NCBI GenBank assembly: GCA_013180625.2
Contig: SNVD02004565.1
Coordinates: 992,001-1,056,000 of the forward strand
Source: Boswellia sacra
Lineage: Eukaryota > Streptophyta > Magnoliopsida > Sapindales > Burseraceae
DNA: 64,000 bases
Direction: 5' to 3'
The stretch's first letter is position 1. Each line of letters opens with the position of its first letter. Position numbers and translations under genes: made by a program. Below the pieces are notes generated by a model, which worked only from the letters and a program-made list of their open reading frames with translations, had not been told where the DNA came from and did not search any database. Below are positions 22,067 through 32,639 of this stretch, one piece after another.

Positions 22067-22643
22067 TGTCACGAGCTTAGTTTTTAGCGCAGCTTGCTCG
22101 TGCGGCACTTAGGCAACTTGAACCTGAAGTTGCTAAGTAAGCCTTGCGGATAGCTTGCTTCGCTTAAGGAAGAAGCTTGTGGACCGTTGAGCTTAAGAAC
22201 TTGAAGGCAACAAGGAGAAGAGTAGGAAGAATGAAGGCAAGTATTGCTTACTCAAAGAATTGCTTTGTATTACAATTGAAAGCTTACAATGCTTGAATTC
22301 AATAAATGTGTGGATTTGCTTGGATATCTTACAAATGAGCCTTGGAGGGGTTTTTATAGTGAGTCACCTCCTCCATAACGGCTAGTTTCTAACGGCTATA
22401 TAACGGCTAGTTTTCTAACGGCTATATAACGGCTAGTTTCCTAACGGCTATATAACGGCTAGTTCCTAACGGCTATATAACGGCTAGTTCCCAACGGCTA
22501 TATAACGGCTATATTTGACCATCTAGAATATCTAGATATTTACATTAATGCCACTAGCTAGAATTTCGGAAAGGTGGGCTTGGACTAATCCAAGCCTTGT
22601 GTGATTGGGCCAACTCTAGCTTGTAACTTGGCGGGCCGTAACA
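22067..22643 (-). repeat. 3' LTR of the gag-only retrotransposon (577 bp)
   Basis: This is the downstream LTR in element orientation, bounded by the polypurine tract at 22644-22656 and the TTAG flank at 22063-22066. It has the same MSA-like array (five motifs between 22388 and 22500) and TATA box (about 22350-22359). Its outward-facing promoter could read into sequence below 22067. The end of the gag-protease frame runs 90 bases into it. Confidence 0.92.
22388..22500 (-). promoter_or_regulatory. Five tandem MSA-type MYB elements in the 3' LTR U3
   Basis: The same array as in the other LTR: motifs at 22388-22398, 22414-22424, 22440-22450, 22465-22475 and 22490-22500, spacing 25-26 bases. The third motif here is CCTAACGGCTA instead of TCTAACGGCTA, and the fourth has a slightly different spacer, so copies vary while the 11-base motif stays within the consensus. 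Confidence 0.65.
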
Positions 22644-24662
22644 TTCTCCCCCACCTGATTCCGCAACGTCCCCGTTGCGTCCTTGAAGATGTATCATCGG
22701 TTGTGGGTGAGAGGTCTTATGTCGACGCTTCCCTTTTCCGCGCTTGCGTGACCTCCTGGTTGCCTTCGCGGTCTTGGGAGGCATCATTCTGTGAGACACC
22801 ATAGATGGAGGTTCGGTGTCAAATTCCTCTTGCCTTGGTGATTGTCTCTCCGATGTATTTTGAGCCACAACATCCTTGTTTTCGTCAAGGATGGGCAGAA
22901 TTTGTGGGCTCTTAGTAACAACGAGGTTCTCCCCATCGTTGAGCTCCCGAATGGGAGTAAGGAGGTTCGGCTCTTCCTTAATCCCTTGTTCAAATTGTAG
23001 TGCGGACATTATCTTCTTCTCGACCTTAGCTACACGTTCTATGCCGACCGTGCATGAATGACTTCCATCGAGGATGCTAAGGGAGTTAGAAGATGGAATG
23101 GGGAAGGCATGAACTTGGTCAAAGAATTCCAGGCCAAGTACTACTCGAAAATCATCCATAGGAACGATAGAAAAATCGAGCTTACCATTCCATGTACCAA
23201 GTTGCACCAAAGTCCCCTTTGATATGCCCAATATTGCCCTGGCGGCTGAATTCACCGCCTTGATGGTGCCTCCTCCGTTGGTGTACTTGAGGCCGAGACG
23301 TGTGGCCTCTTCCTCGGAGATGAAATTGTGTGTGGCTCCCGTGTCGAGCATTGCACGTACGTCTTTGCCATTGATCTTGGCATTCACGTACATAAGACCC
23401 TTCTTGTCATGTGTGGGTCTTTTGAGTGTTCCGATTGTGCGGAGAGAACCCATCCCCGCTTCCGGTTCTTCATTGTGGACATCCTCATCTTGAGTGATGA
23501 GGGCATTGAGGGCCTTCTTCTTTGGGCAATCACGAACCCAGTGAGGACCATCACATATGAAGCAAGGACTCTTGGGTTTAGGGGCATCAAACTTACCGTA
23601 ATTGGGCTTGTCACGTCTATCCCCTCCAAATGTCTTGCGTGCACCACTCTCCTTGCGAGGATAATCCTTTTTTCGTTCTCCCCTACTATTTTCGTGGCTA
23701 GGTTTCCTCTCTTTGGCTTGAGAAGAGTAATCAACAAGAGATTCGGCTACGGCTATGGCATCATCAAGATTTTGTATACCGCGCCTCTCAAGTTCAACTC
23801 TTGCCCAATCTTTGAGCCCATCAAGAAAATAGAAGAGAGAGTCTTTTTCGGACATGTCCTCAATTTCTAGAATTATAGTGGTGAATTCTTTGATATACTC
23901 ACGGATTGTGCCGCTTTGCTTTAATCTACGAAGGCGTCCTCTTGCTTCCTTCTCGGTATTGCTAGGAGAGAAGTGCTTCCGAAGTTCTCTCTTGAAATCC
24001 TCCCATGTGCGGAGGGTAATGATGCCTTTGCCCGCATCGCCATGCTTTCGACGCCACCATAGTTGGGCTACATCACGTAAGAATGAAGGTGCAATACCGA
24101 TTCGTGAAGCATCATCGTGGACACCTTTGGCTCCGAAGTATTGTTCTAGGCTGAAAAGGAAGTTTTCTACTTCCGTTGCATTTCGGGTGCCATTGTATAT
24201 AGCAGGAGTAGGCACTTGTACATTCATCAACGCATTAGCACTTGTGTAAGATGGGCTAGTACGTTCGCATTGGTGCTTCTCCCATTCCGTGCGAGATTCT
24301 TCTACTTCGGCACGGATACCTCGTAACTCATGCTCCACGAATGTCCGCAAGCCCATGAGCTCTCGCGTCATGTTTTGAAGTTCCTTCTCGTAAGCCTTGC
24401 TAAACTCTCGAATATTGGACTTGGTAGCTTGAGTAATTTCACCATATTCCGTCTCTAGACCTTCGAGACGTTCGGAAATCCCCTCAATTGCATTGTCCAT
24501 TCCCGAGATTGTTTGCTCTAGGATAGCAACACGAGGTTCCAAAACTTCCGCGGGTGGAGCTTTAGACTTACCACGCTTTCCTTGTGGGCGTGGTTGCGGC
24601 AGAGGTTGTTCCTCACGGCCATGGACTTGCTCTTCGATGTTCATCTCAAGGTCGGATGCCAT
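22554..24662 (-). CDS. Retrotransposon gag-aspartic protease polyprotein, 702 aa
   Basis: One open frame from ATG 24662, 35 bases inside the 5' LTR boundary. Residues ~40-130 are heptad-like and probably coiled coil. The gag capsid-type domain (~150-315) includes VAQLWWRRKHGDAG, TWEDFKRELRKHF and GTIREYIKEF. A basic linker leads to a zinc knuckle, CFICDGPHWVRDC (367-379, CX2CX3HX4C). The pepsin-like protease has its active site at MLDTGATHNFI (Asp440-Thr-Gly-Ala). After the protease comes a Lys/Arg-rich tail (RRSRKRGKGKRRHK) and the stop, with no YXDD reverse transcriptase and no integrase. The frame is intact and ends within the 3' LTR. The product should form particles and package RNA, relying on a partner element for replication. 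Confidence 0.93.
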   Translation of the reverse strand: MASDLEMNIEEQVHGREEQPLPQPRPQGKRGKSKAPPAEVLEPRVAILEQTISGMDNAIEGISERLEGLETEYGEITQATKSNIREFSKAYEKELQNMTRELMGLRTFVEHELRGIRAEVEESRTEWEKHQCERTSPSYTSANALMNVQVPTPAIYNGTRNATEVENFLFSLEQYFGAKGVHDDASRIGIAPSFLRDVAQLWWRRKHGDAGKGIITLRTWEDFKRELRKHFSPSNTEKEARGRLRRLKQSGTIREYIKEFTTIILEIEDMSEKDSLFYFLDGLKDWARVELERRGIQNLDDAIAVAESLVDYSSQAKERKPSHENSRGERKKDYPRKESGARKTFGGDRRDKPNYGKFDAPKPKSPCFICDGPHWVRDCPKKKALNALITQDEDVHNEEPEAGMGSLRTIGTLKRPTHDKKGLMYVNAKINGKDVRAMLDTGATHNFISEEEATRLGLKYTNGGGTIKAVNSAARAILGISKGTLVQLGTWNGKLDFSIVPMDDFRVVLGLEFFDQVHAFPIPSSNSLSILDGSHSCTVGIERVAKVEKKIMSALQFEQGIKEEPNLLTPIRELNDGENLVVTKSPQILPILDENKDVVAQNTSERQSPRQEEFDTEPPSMVSHRMMPPKTAKATRRSRKRGKGKRRHKTSHPQPMIHLQGRNGDVAESGGGECYGPPSYKLELAQSHKAWISPSPPFRNSS
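22644..22656 (-). other. Polypurine tract
   Basis: AGGTGGGGGAGAA on the minus strand, touching the 3' LTR. This is the expected place for plus-strand DNA priming. Confidence 0.85.
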
Positions 24663-24683
24663 TTGTTCTTGTGCTCGAACCGT

Positions 24684-24695
24684 GCTCTGATACCA
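24684..24695 (-). other. Primer-binding site for initiator tRNA-Met
   Basis: The minus strand reads TGGTATCAGAGC, the standard plant retrotransposon site complementary to the 3' end of tRNAi-Met. It starts two bases inside the 5' LTR, which fixes element orientation. Confidence 0.9.
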
Positions 24696-24990
24696 ACTGT
24701 CACGAGCTTAGTTTTTAGCGCAGCTTGCTCGTGCGGCACTTAGGCAACTTGAACCTGAAGTTGCTAAGTAAGCCTTGCGGATAGCTTGCTTCGCTTAAGG
24801 AAGAAGCTTGTGGACCGTTGAGCTTAAGAACTTGAAGGCAACAAGGAGAAGAGTAGGAAGAATGAAGGCAAGTATTGCTTACTCAAAGAATTGCTTTGTA
24901 TTACAATTGAAAGCTTACAATGCTTGAATTCAATAAATGTGTGGATTTGCTTGGATTAGCTTGGATATCTTACAAATGAGCCTTGGAGGG

Positions 24991-25000
24991 GTTTTTATAG
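24991..25000 (-). promoter_or_regulatory. TATA box of the 5' LTR
   Basis: The minus strand reads CTATAAAAAC, about 30 bases downstream of the MSA-like array. The transcript would start near 24965-24970 and run through the remaining LTR into gag. Confidence 0.65.
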
Positions 25001-25028
25001 TGAGTCACCTCCTCCATAACGGCTAGTT

Positions 25029-25141
25029 TCTAACGGCTATATAACGGCTAGTTTTCTAACGGCTATATAACGGCTAGTTTCTAACGGCTATATAACGGCT
25101 AGTTTCCTAACGGCTATATAACGGCTAGTTCCCAACGGCTA
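25029..25141 (-). promoter_or_regulatory. Five tandem MSA-type MYB elements in the 5' LTR U3
   Basis: Five matches to the plant mitosis-specific activator consensus YCYAACGGYYA stand at 25029-25039, 25055-25065, 25080-25090 (all TCTAACGGCTA), 25106-25116 (CCTAACGGCTA) and 25131-25141 (CCCAACGGCTA), spaced 25-26 bases. Between them are weaker ATAACGGCTA copies. MSA elements are known to bind three-repeat MYB (MYB3R) factors and give G2/M expression, working in either orientation. The array lies just upstream of the LTR TATA box in the direction of transcription. That it works this way here is inference. Confidence 0.65.
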
Positions 25142-25284
25142 TATAACGGCTATATTTGACCATCTAGAATATCTAGATATTTACATTAATGCCACTAGCT
25201 AGAATTTCGGAAAGGTGGGCTTGGACTAATCCAAGCCTTGTGTGATTGGGCCAACTCTAGCTTGTAACTTGGCGGGCCGTAACA

Positions 25285-27060
25285 TTAGTCTGAGCATGCG
25301 ATGTTGTACACTACAACAGTTTTCTTAATGTGGGTCATGCAGCTGGGTCTAGTCTAAAGAATGGAAAGCCCAAAGATGGGTGACCATTGTAGACTAGAAT
25401 AGAAACAAGTAGGCCAAAAGCAGGGGCTTTGTTGGTAACATAAAAAGTTTCTGAAATTAGTTAGAATTCCTACAATTTAACAAAAGTTAAACTTAACACC
25501 CTAAAAGCTAGAGGACCAATAGAAGGTGAAATTATCAGGTTTTGAAATCTCATGGTCCCAATGTTTATTAGCTAAAATCCATTAAGCTTCATCGTAGATT
25601 TGCCCTTTTCAATCTTAAAAGCGCTCTCCTTTCTCATTTAATTATACCACTCAGTTAATTAGAATATATTAATGAATTAAAAATGTATTGCTTATAAAGT
25701 TCGGATACAAAATTAATATAACACCACTTATTTAACGACGTATGACTTGTCAATGTTTATGACATTAACTTTTTATATTCCATCATTCTATCTACTTAAT
25801 GTTACATCAACTTTATAAACAGAACTTATATATAAACTTTGTAAGTGTTACATTATTTATCTATATTATATTTAGTAAGAAAAACTCAATAAGTTAAGTA
25901 TCTACAGCAAAATCTAATATTATTCTTTTTTTTAATAAATTATGCTTTACTTCTTATTAAATAAACCCTTTTACTAATTTATTATGGTAAAAAGAGTTTT
26001 ATATTGACATAATCAATAATTTGTTTTCCATGAATCTTACCAAATGAACATTTTGTGCATAGCATGGGGGAGATGAGCCCAATTTTCCAATATTGGTTTT
26101 GGGCAAATGAACTGATAATGCGAATGAATTAATGTCTAAAAGTTAATTTTATCTAACATATTAAACTATCGTTAAAAAGATTAATCAAATTGTTATTGAC
26201 AATATGATGTCATATAAAGAAGTGAACATAAATTAAGATTAAAGGAAGCAACCAAAAGAGTGATTAGAAACATAACCTAAGTGCAATGTAACCATGAAGT
26301 ACAATTATTTGAAGCAAAGAAATTTGCTAATTTGGGATCACATATGTGTAACTCAATTTAATGCAATCATGAAGTGAAAAAAGAAGCGCACATTTATTAA
26401 TAAACGTCAATCAAAGACAAGACTATGACTACGTGTATGCAAAAGCTTGTTCAACTAACAGCCAGCCTAAATCGTCACATAATCAGGCTAATAGAGGTTG
26501 AATGGATCCTGTTAAGATTTTTCGCAAGTGAGCTTCACGTAATTGGTGCTTTGTTTGCTCTAACATTTCGGATCACCGCATGACCTTTTCTCACTTCAAC
26601 TTAGATTGGATATTGGGACATCCTCCCACAACTAACCAACTTTAATCTTTCTGTCTCTCTCTGGGTCTAGATTTTCCCTCTCAAAGATTTTAACACTCGC
26701 AAGTCTTCAACAACCCACGAAGAGATATTGAAAAAAAATAAAAATTAAAATAAAGAAATAAAGAAGAGCTAGCAGACAGGAAAAGAGCAAGAGAAAACCA
26801 GTTTCTGTTTTGTCTTTTAGCTCTTTGTTTTGTGTCTGCCTGTGTCTTTTGCCTTTGATTTTCTTGGACGAGGACAATTCTCCCCTTTTCCCTTTGTTTT
26901 TGAGTTTATCATACGCACAACTGTTTATGTTTGTTTCCAAATTTCCAAAGTCATCAACTCAAAGAATTGTGCTTGCTTTTCTTTTGGTGTTGTGGGGTGG
27001 TGTACTTTTTGAGTGATATTTTTCCTTTTCTTTTTCTGAGCTAGTTTTGATGAGTTGTTG
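25285..27060. other. Intergenic; promoter region of the RhoGDI gene at its end
   Basis: About 1.8 kb of AT-rich sequence with no gene-like frame. From about 26640 it becomes pyrimidine-rich (CTTTCTGTCTCTCTCTGGG), probably the leader of the RhoGDI transcript. No single TATA box stands out. Confidence 0.45.
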
Positions 27061-29750
27061 ATGTCTTTGGCTGTTGGAGCTGTGTCAAGTTCCACCAACA
27101 TGGGTTTTGATACGAACGAGGAGGGAGGAGAGAACAGTAGTGTGGTTGTTTTGGAAACCGAAACAAAAACGTCACCGCATACGCCTGAGGGTAAAGATGA
27201 AGAAGCGGCAGCAAAAGAGAGGCTAGGCAAGCACATGTGCGAGACTGATGAGGAGGAGGAAGATGAAAAAGAAGCCCCCCCCGCAATTCAGTTGGGACCT
27301 CAGTGCACTCTTAAAGAACATATTGAAAAGGATAAGGTGTGTGACCTGCTTTTGTTTTTGCTGCAATTTAGAAAAAATAAAAAAAGGTTGTAACATATTT
27401 GTTTGTTTTGTTTCACGTTTTTCTTTTTTTTTGGTTTAGTTTCTATGTGCAATTTGTGTTATATATCTTTTGATGACTTTGTGAGCTTTAAAGGATGATG
27501 AGAGCCTGAGGAAGTGGAAGGAGCAGCTTATTGGAAGTGTGGATTTTGACAGCATTGGAGGTATAAGATTTGCAAATTTGAGGCTTTCCTGATGCATCAG
27601 TTTGATGTTGCATTTTCATGAAGAAAATTATTGGATGTCTTCCCTCTTTGTTGTGTAGTTTATATCAATATTTTTTTGTCGAAACCAACAAGAGTTGCAA
27701 GTATATATTCTGAATAAATTTGATGACAATTCTCACATCAAGAGGGCAAAGAACATCTTAAATTTACAGTTTGGCAGTAAATGGTTACAGAAGCACTTGT
27801 AATAAGTCTCTCCTTTCTGCATCTTTTTCAATGTGGTTTGATTTCTTTTAATGCAGAAACCCTTGAACCTGAAGTGAAGATCCTTAGTCTGTCGATCATC
27901 TCGCCTGGCAGATCTGAGATTGTCCTTACCATCCCAGAGGGTGGAAAACCAAAGGGATCATGGTTTACATTGAAAGAAGGTACTCATTACAGTTTCAAAA
28001 TCACATTTGAAGTCAACAATAACATTGTATCTGGCCTTAAGTACACCAACACTGTTTGGAAATCTGGAATCAAGGGTAAGCCATATGCTCTAATATGTGC
28101 TAAAATTGTGAATATCAATCACTAAATGTGTTGCTCACAACTAGAATTAATTCAGTGGACAGTGCAAAAGAGATGCTTGGAACCTTCAGTCCTCAGCCAG
28201 AGCCTTACACGCATGTGATGCCAGAAGAGACTACCCCTTCTGGCATGTTTGCTAGAGGATCATATTCTGCTAGAACAAAGGTTAGTTCGAATTGTTTTGA
28301 ATTATTGATTTATTATGTGGATCAAAGTTCACCTTTAGGTGACTGCATGTTGGAATAGTTACTTGCCATTTTGCCCAGAATTTTTTTCCTATTAGAGTAT
28401 TCACTTCATAGATTAAATTTTTGAATGTGTTTAATGGTTGTCTAACAACGTCAAGGAGGAATAACTTTTAGTGGACTTAAGATTCGGTAGCAGTGCTCCA
28501 CTCTTCTTCAGAAGCCTTTTTGTCTGGGAAATCTAAGGAGTGAAAATGTAGTGTCCTGAGTTGAGGACCTACATTTTAGGGAATGTATTACTTTGTACTT
28601 CAGAGTGGGCCTTGCTTTTCATTTTGAGGTTTCATTTAGGATTCATTCGTAGAATTTCTTGAAAATTTACTGTCAGACTTTTCCCCTAGTTTTTCTTCCC
28701 TAAAGTTTCTTGCAAATTGTAGAGAGTCCATTTCAACCCGCTTGAGCAATTTGTATCAGCTGGCGCCAAGATGTGATCTTATTGTAACTTTTTCTCTAAT
28801 AATTTATAATAGTAAAAGAAGCAACTGTCTGGTGGACAATATTCGCTTTTCATTTATCATAAATTTCACTGTTTCAATTCAACAAACACACCAACCTATG
28901 GGTGCATCCTCACACTTTTTGACTTCCAATTGAGGAGATCAATCATCCACCTTAGAAGTTCAAACTGCATCATGGGCCAAAATCTAGATGAAATTTGAGC
29001 CCACTGGAGCATTGTATTTATTATGCAATTTGACTGGTATTTCTTGAAATTTTTCATCATTGAACCAGTAAGAAGTAATTTCAAATAATTCCCAGTTGAA
29101 TATAAGTCAAGTCATTTCAGAACATTCACTTTGCTTACAACATGCATTCTTTCTACCCCTTTAATGGGTTTTTGACAATCTTAATATATTGCTTATTATC
29201 ATCCAAACATCAGTGTTTATCATTCCCTACCTGTCTTTCGAAGTTTTGTTGTGTTTAATTATTAAGCTCCTTTGATTAAGGTGGAAAATATGAAAGGAAG
29301 AAGGTCCATCTCTGATCTGTGATTCAGTATGTTGCTTGTGACCCATCAATTCATTTATTTGACATTTCATGTTGTAAGGCTACCTTTTGTCCTAGAGTTT
29401 ATGGACCACCATTTTTTACTGTCTACTTATTGCTTGATGTAGACTTCATTTTGCTAGTTTTTGGACTTTTGGATGTGAATCTGTATAAAATTAAATAAGC
29501 TAGGTAGCTTTAGTTGTTTCCAAACAAAGTACTGATGCATATCACATGCTCAACGCGAACACAGACCGTAACAATTAATTTTTCTCAACACCATTACCAT
29601 TAGCTTTCCTTTGTGTCTCTAATGATATCAGTACATCTATTTATTGTTCTACCCTTTCCTCTGTCTTTGCAGTTCCTTGATGATGATAACAAGTGCTACT
29701 TGGAGATCAACTATAGCTTCGAAATCCGGAAAGACTGGGCTGCTACTTAA
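27061..29750 (+). CDS. Rho GDP-dissociation inhibitor (RhoGDI), 254 aa, five exons
   Basis: Exons 27061-27336, 27494-27560, 27857-28075, 28156-28280 and 29673-29750. All introns are GT-AG, phases match, and the sum is 765 bases. Residues 1-85 are an acidic disordered arm (ETDEEEEDEKEAPP). DDESLRKWKEQLIGSVDF is the helical ROP-contact region. The immunoglobulin-like prenyl-binding domain follows: EPEVKILSLSII, PEGGKPKGSWFTLKEG, TNTVWKSGIKVDSAKEMLG, HVMPEETTPSGMFARGSY, and the C-terminal strand CYLEINYSFEIRKDW. RhoGDIs extract GDP-bound ROP/RAC GTPases from membranes and restrict them to polarity sites such as root hair tips; Arabidopsis SCN1 is the known example. Length and ending fit the family. 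Intron 4 is 1.4 kb, much longer than the others, with no recognised insertion. Confidence 0.95.
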
Positions 29751-30344
29751 ACAGAGGACTATGCAACAAGTTTATGCATCTTGGCCTATAGTTCATTTGA
29801 TGTTCTTATACCATTATAAGCTGAAGATATTTCGCTTCACGCATTAAATTATTACTTTCTCAGTTACCTTAACCGTTTCATTTCTGCCTGTGGCAAGTTC
29901 GCCTGACAGCACAGGAGATGCCTCTGATAGAAAGATCCTTGGCCTGTCTGCTAAGTACTTGTTTAACCTTACTATCTCCATTTTGTTTAGTAGATTGTAA
30001 ACTATCAAGTAATTTAGAACTATTGAGAAGTTAGAAAGCAGTGCAGCTGTGCTGCTAATGAGTTCAAATTTGTTTTAGTAAGTGGACCTATTGTTTATCT
30101 TTGAATCCTTTAGCTGATAATACTAAAGTTAGCTATAATTTTATTCTATTTTTCTTCTCCTTATCAATACTTCTTCTATATATGTCGTTTTCCTACCAAT
30201 GGCTGAGTATAGATGAAGCTATGACGAAAGTAAGACGGTGTTTGTTTGTGTATTTTGAGTTTTTGTTTTTAAAATTTGATAAGAATACGCAATTGGTTTA
30301 AATTTTTTGAATTTTGAAAATAATATGTAGTTGATATTTATTTA

Positions 30345-31195
30345 AGGGCATGTTTGATGCACGACACTGTATATTATAGTATAGTATTGTATTGTATAGC
30401 AATGCATTATATAGAACTAAATATAGTATTATGTCAAAATTACATTGTGTCTGTACTCATGTATTGTATTAATTTATACAAAAAAGAATAAATTTTTTTC
30501 AAAAAAATAAATACATAATATAAAAATATTTTTATTTTATTTAGAAAATTAGTTATTTATTAATTTATTAAAATGGTCATTGATTGCAAAAATTTTTTTG
30601 GCATGTTTGACACCACTGCACAGAACAATCATCATGAAACAATCTATACCACCCCTTCCTCAGGCACAGTATCATGGGCCCCGTCGGACCTATAAAGACT
30701 TGAAAGTATTATGTGACACCTGAGATCCACTGCCCCTACGGGATATATCGGACAATTTGGGTTTTTGATAACATGTTGGATACTGATGGATCCAGTGGGA
30801 GCAATGGACCATAGGTGTCATCTAGTCGGGTTGATAACTCCCTCTGGTAGCCCCTTCTTAATTTTCAGAAGATAAATTTTATTTTATAATTTATATACTA
30901 AATAAATGATTAATTATTTTTAGAATTTCAAAAATTAAATTGTACTGTTGAATATATATGTGTGTGTGTGTGTGTGTAATCTTTGATAATTTTGACATTT
31001 TTGAATTAGTGCTATACAATATAATGCTAATGTCATATGTTAACTCTAAATAATATAATACCATATGTATGCATCTAAGGATTATATTTTATATGAATTA
31101 ATACTATGTTAAACTATAACTAAACGTATGTATTACACTATTTAACACAATAGGGTAAAATAGTGTTATACAATATAGCGTACCAAACATGACTA
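30345..31195. mobile_element. Tourist-like (PIF/Harbinger-type) MITE, 851 bp, with internal insertion
   Basis: The left end reads AGGGCATGTTTGATGCACG and the reverse complement of the right end reads TAGTCATGTTTGGTACGC. Similarity continues inward (CACTGTATATTATAG against CTATATTGTATAACAC). TTA precedes and TAA follows, the inverted form of a 3-bp TTA target site typical of Harbinger MITEs. A second GGCATGTTTGACACCACTG at about 30600 and a diverged inverted repeat (TGTGACACCTGAGATCCACT near 30713, partner near 30805-30822) suggest an older nested insertion. A (TG)n microsatellite lies at 30959-30977. Confidence 0.6.
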
Positions 31196-32453
31196 TAATT
31201 GTAAATATGCATTTTTTAAAAACAGGTTTCGGAACCCATAAACAAACAAGTCCTTAAGCTTATTAGGGAGTAGCTCACTCATTACTAAAATGATATAACT
31301 TACCAAGAGCAAAAATTGCAGCACTGGTTCCCAAATACTCTTGATTTGTGGTTCTGTTGTTGAATTTATGTAGCGTTATATTAAGCTTTTGACATTATTC
31401 ATGTCAAATATATTCATTCGGGAGTATTAGAAGCTAGGAGAGGTGGGATATGTGATGTTAATTATTTCATCCAATAAGAATCAGTTACTTCTATGATCAA
31501 GATTGATGACACATATAGAAATAGTAGAAAAGAACACAAGTTCTACTCTTATGCCTTTAACAAGTTAATCGCAGAATTGCTTCAAAGATTGAGGAGTCAA
31601 GTCAAGAGCTACCAATTGAAATATTGAATAGATAGAAGGCGTATCCGATTGACAGGACAACTGAGCTGCTGCCTAGAGTTGACAATAACCTTTCATCTCC
31701 CTCACGCAGAAGCAGCCCTTGCTCTTGGTTGGCAACTTGGCATTGATGTGCAATGAGATATCCTAGAACTTTCTCCACATTATATGATTAGTAAACATGC
31801 AATTATGTTGCCTTAAGCATGTTTGGTTAAAATCTTGATTAACCCTTTTTAACGATTTGAAAAAAATAAGAAAAATGTGTTGTGACACTTAATTAGCTAG
31901 CCCCAAATCTCAACCGACAAATAATTATTAGTTTTCATTGATAAATCAAGTTGACAAACTTATTGAAATGACTCGATTAATACTTTAATATACAAATAAG
32001 CAAGCTTCATGGGCTTAAACTATTCTTAATCAAACCAACCAACCCACTTGATATTGCCATGGCATCTTCCTCTTCCCATTCACACCATTCGAGGTCAATG
32101 TTGATTAACGTATGTGATCAACACAATAATTTTAACCTTAATTTGACCGCAAATTTCTATGGAGTTCACATGCATTTTTCTAGAGTTTTGGTTTTGTCCT
32201 TTGATTATGCCAAGTTTAAGGTTATAGAACTGAAGTTAAATTATGACACAATACAAATGGTTAGGTTTACCACGTCTCATGTGGTATGCCAGCCTCACCT
32301 ACCTATTTTCCAAAGGTAAAATTAGTGCATGCTTGGTAATTTGACTTGTATATTTTAAATGGGTCAAAAAGCACTATGCAGCTTAAGGCAGGACTTGAAA
32401 AATTAATTAGAGCTCTTTATATAGTAATAAAAGAGTTTCTATTTGACATTTTG

Positions 32454-32639
32454 TAATGTTAGGCTCATAACCTATATATAATCTAAACTGTACCACGACC
32501 ACATGACAATTTTTGTAAAAAAAATTAACTGGAGGAGGTAGAAGCAAAAAAAGACATATTTCCAATAGGATTTTATCCTATAGACTCTCACATTAGGTTG
32601 TAGAGTTTAGATTGTATATAAGTTGTAAGTCTAACATTA
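32454..32639. mobile_element. Short MITE-like inverted-repeat element, 186 bp
   Basis: The left end is TAATGTTAGGCTCATAAC followed by CTATATATAATCTAAACT. The reverse complement of the right end is TAATGTTAGACTTACAAC followed by TTATATACAATCTAAACT. The imperfect inverted repeats are about 45 bases. No coding capacity. A clear target duplication could not be separated from the repeat itself. Confidence 0.65.

Larger units (their letters stand above)
22067..25284 (-). mobile_element. Non-autonomous LTR retrotransposon, gag-protease only (TR-GAG type)
   Basis: Two LTRs in direct orientation flank 2.05 kb. In element orientation (minus strand) each starts TGTTACGGCC and ends GTGACA. Next to the 5' LTR is a primer-binding site, TGGTATCAGAGC, complementary to initiator tRNA-Met. 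A purine tract AGGTGGGGGAGAA precedes the 3' LTR. The flanks share TTAG on both sides (22063-22066 and 25285-25288), a probable short target duplication. The only long frame encodes gag plus an aspartic protease. Reverse transcriptase, RNase H and integrase are absent and there is no room for them. The domain content fits a Ty3/gypsy origin; enzymes must come from another element. The LTRs are nearly identical, so insertion was recent. Confidence 0.92.
24698..25284 (-). repeat. 5' LTR of the gag-only retrotransposon (587 bp)
   Basis: This is the upstream LTR in element orientation. It matches the 3' LTR almost base for base, but has an extra 10 bases (repeat of ATTAGCTTGG near 24955-24965) and one different spacer in the AACGG array. 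It ends at 24698 beside the primer-binding site. Its U3 carries the MSA-like array and a TATA box, so this copy should drive the element's transcript. Confidence 0.92.

Noticed and set aside
22554..24662. Host gene captured by a transposon, or a domesticated gag
   Set aside because: Complete LTRs, primer-binding site, polypurine tract and near-identical LTRs show an ordinary recent retroelement.
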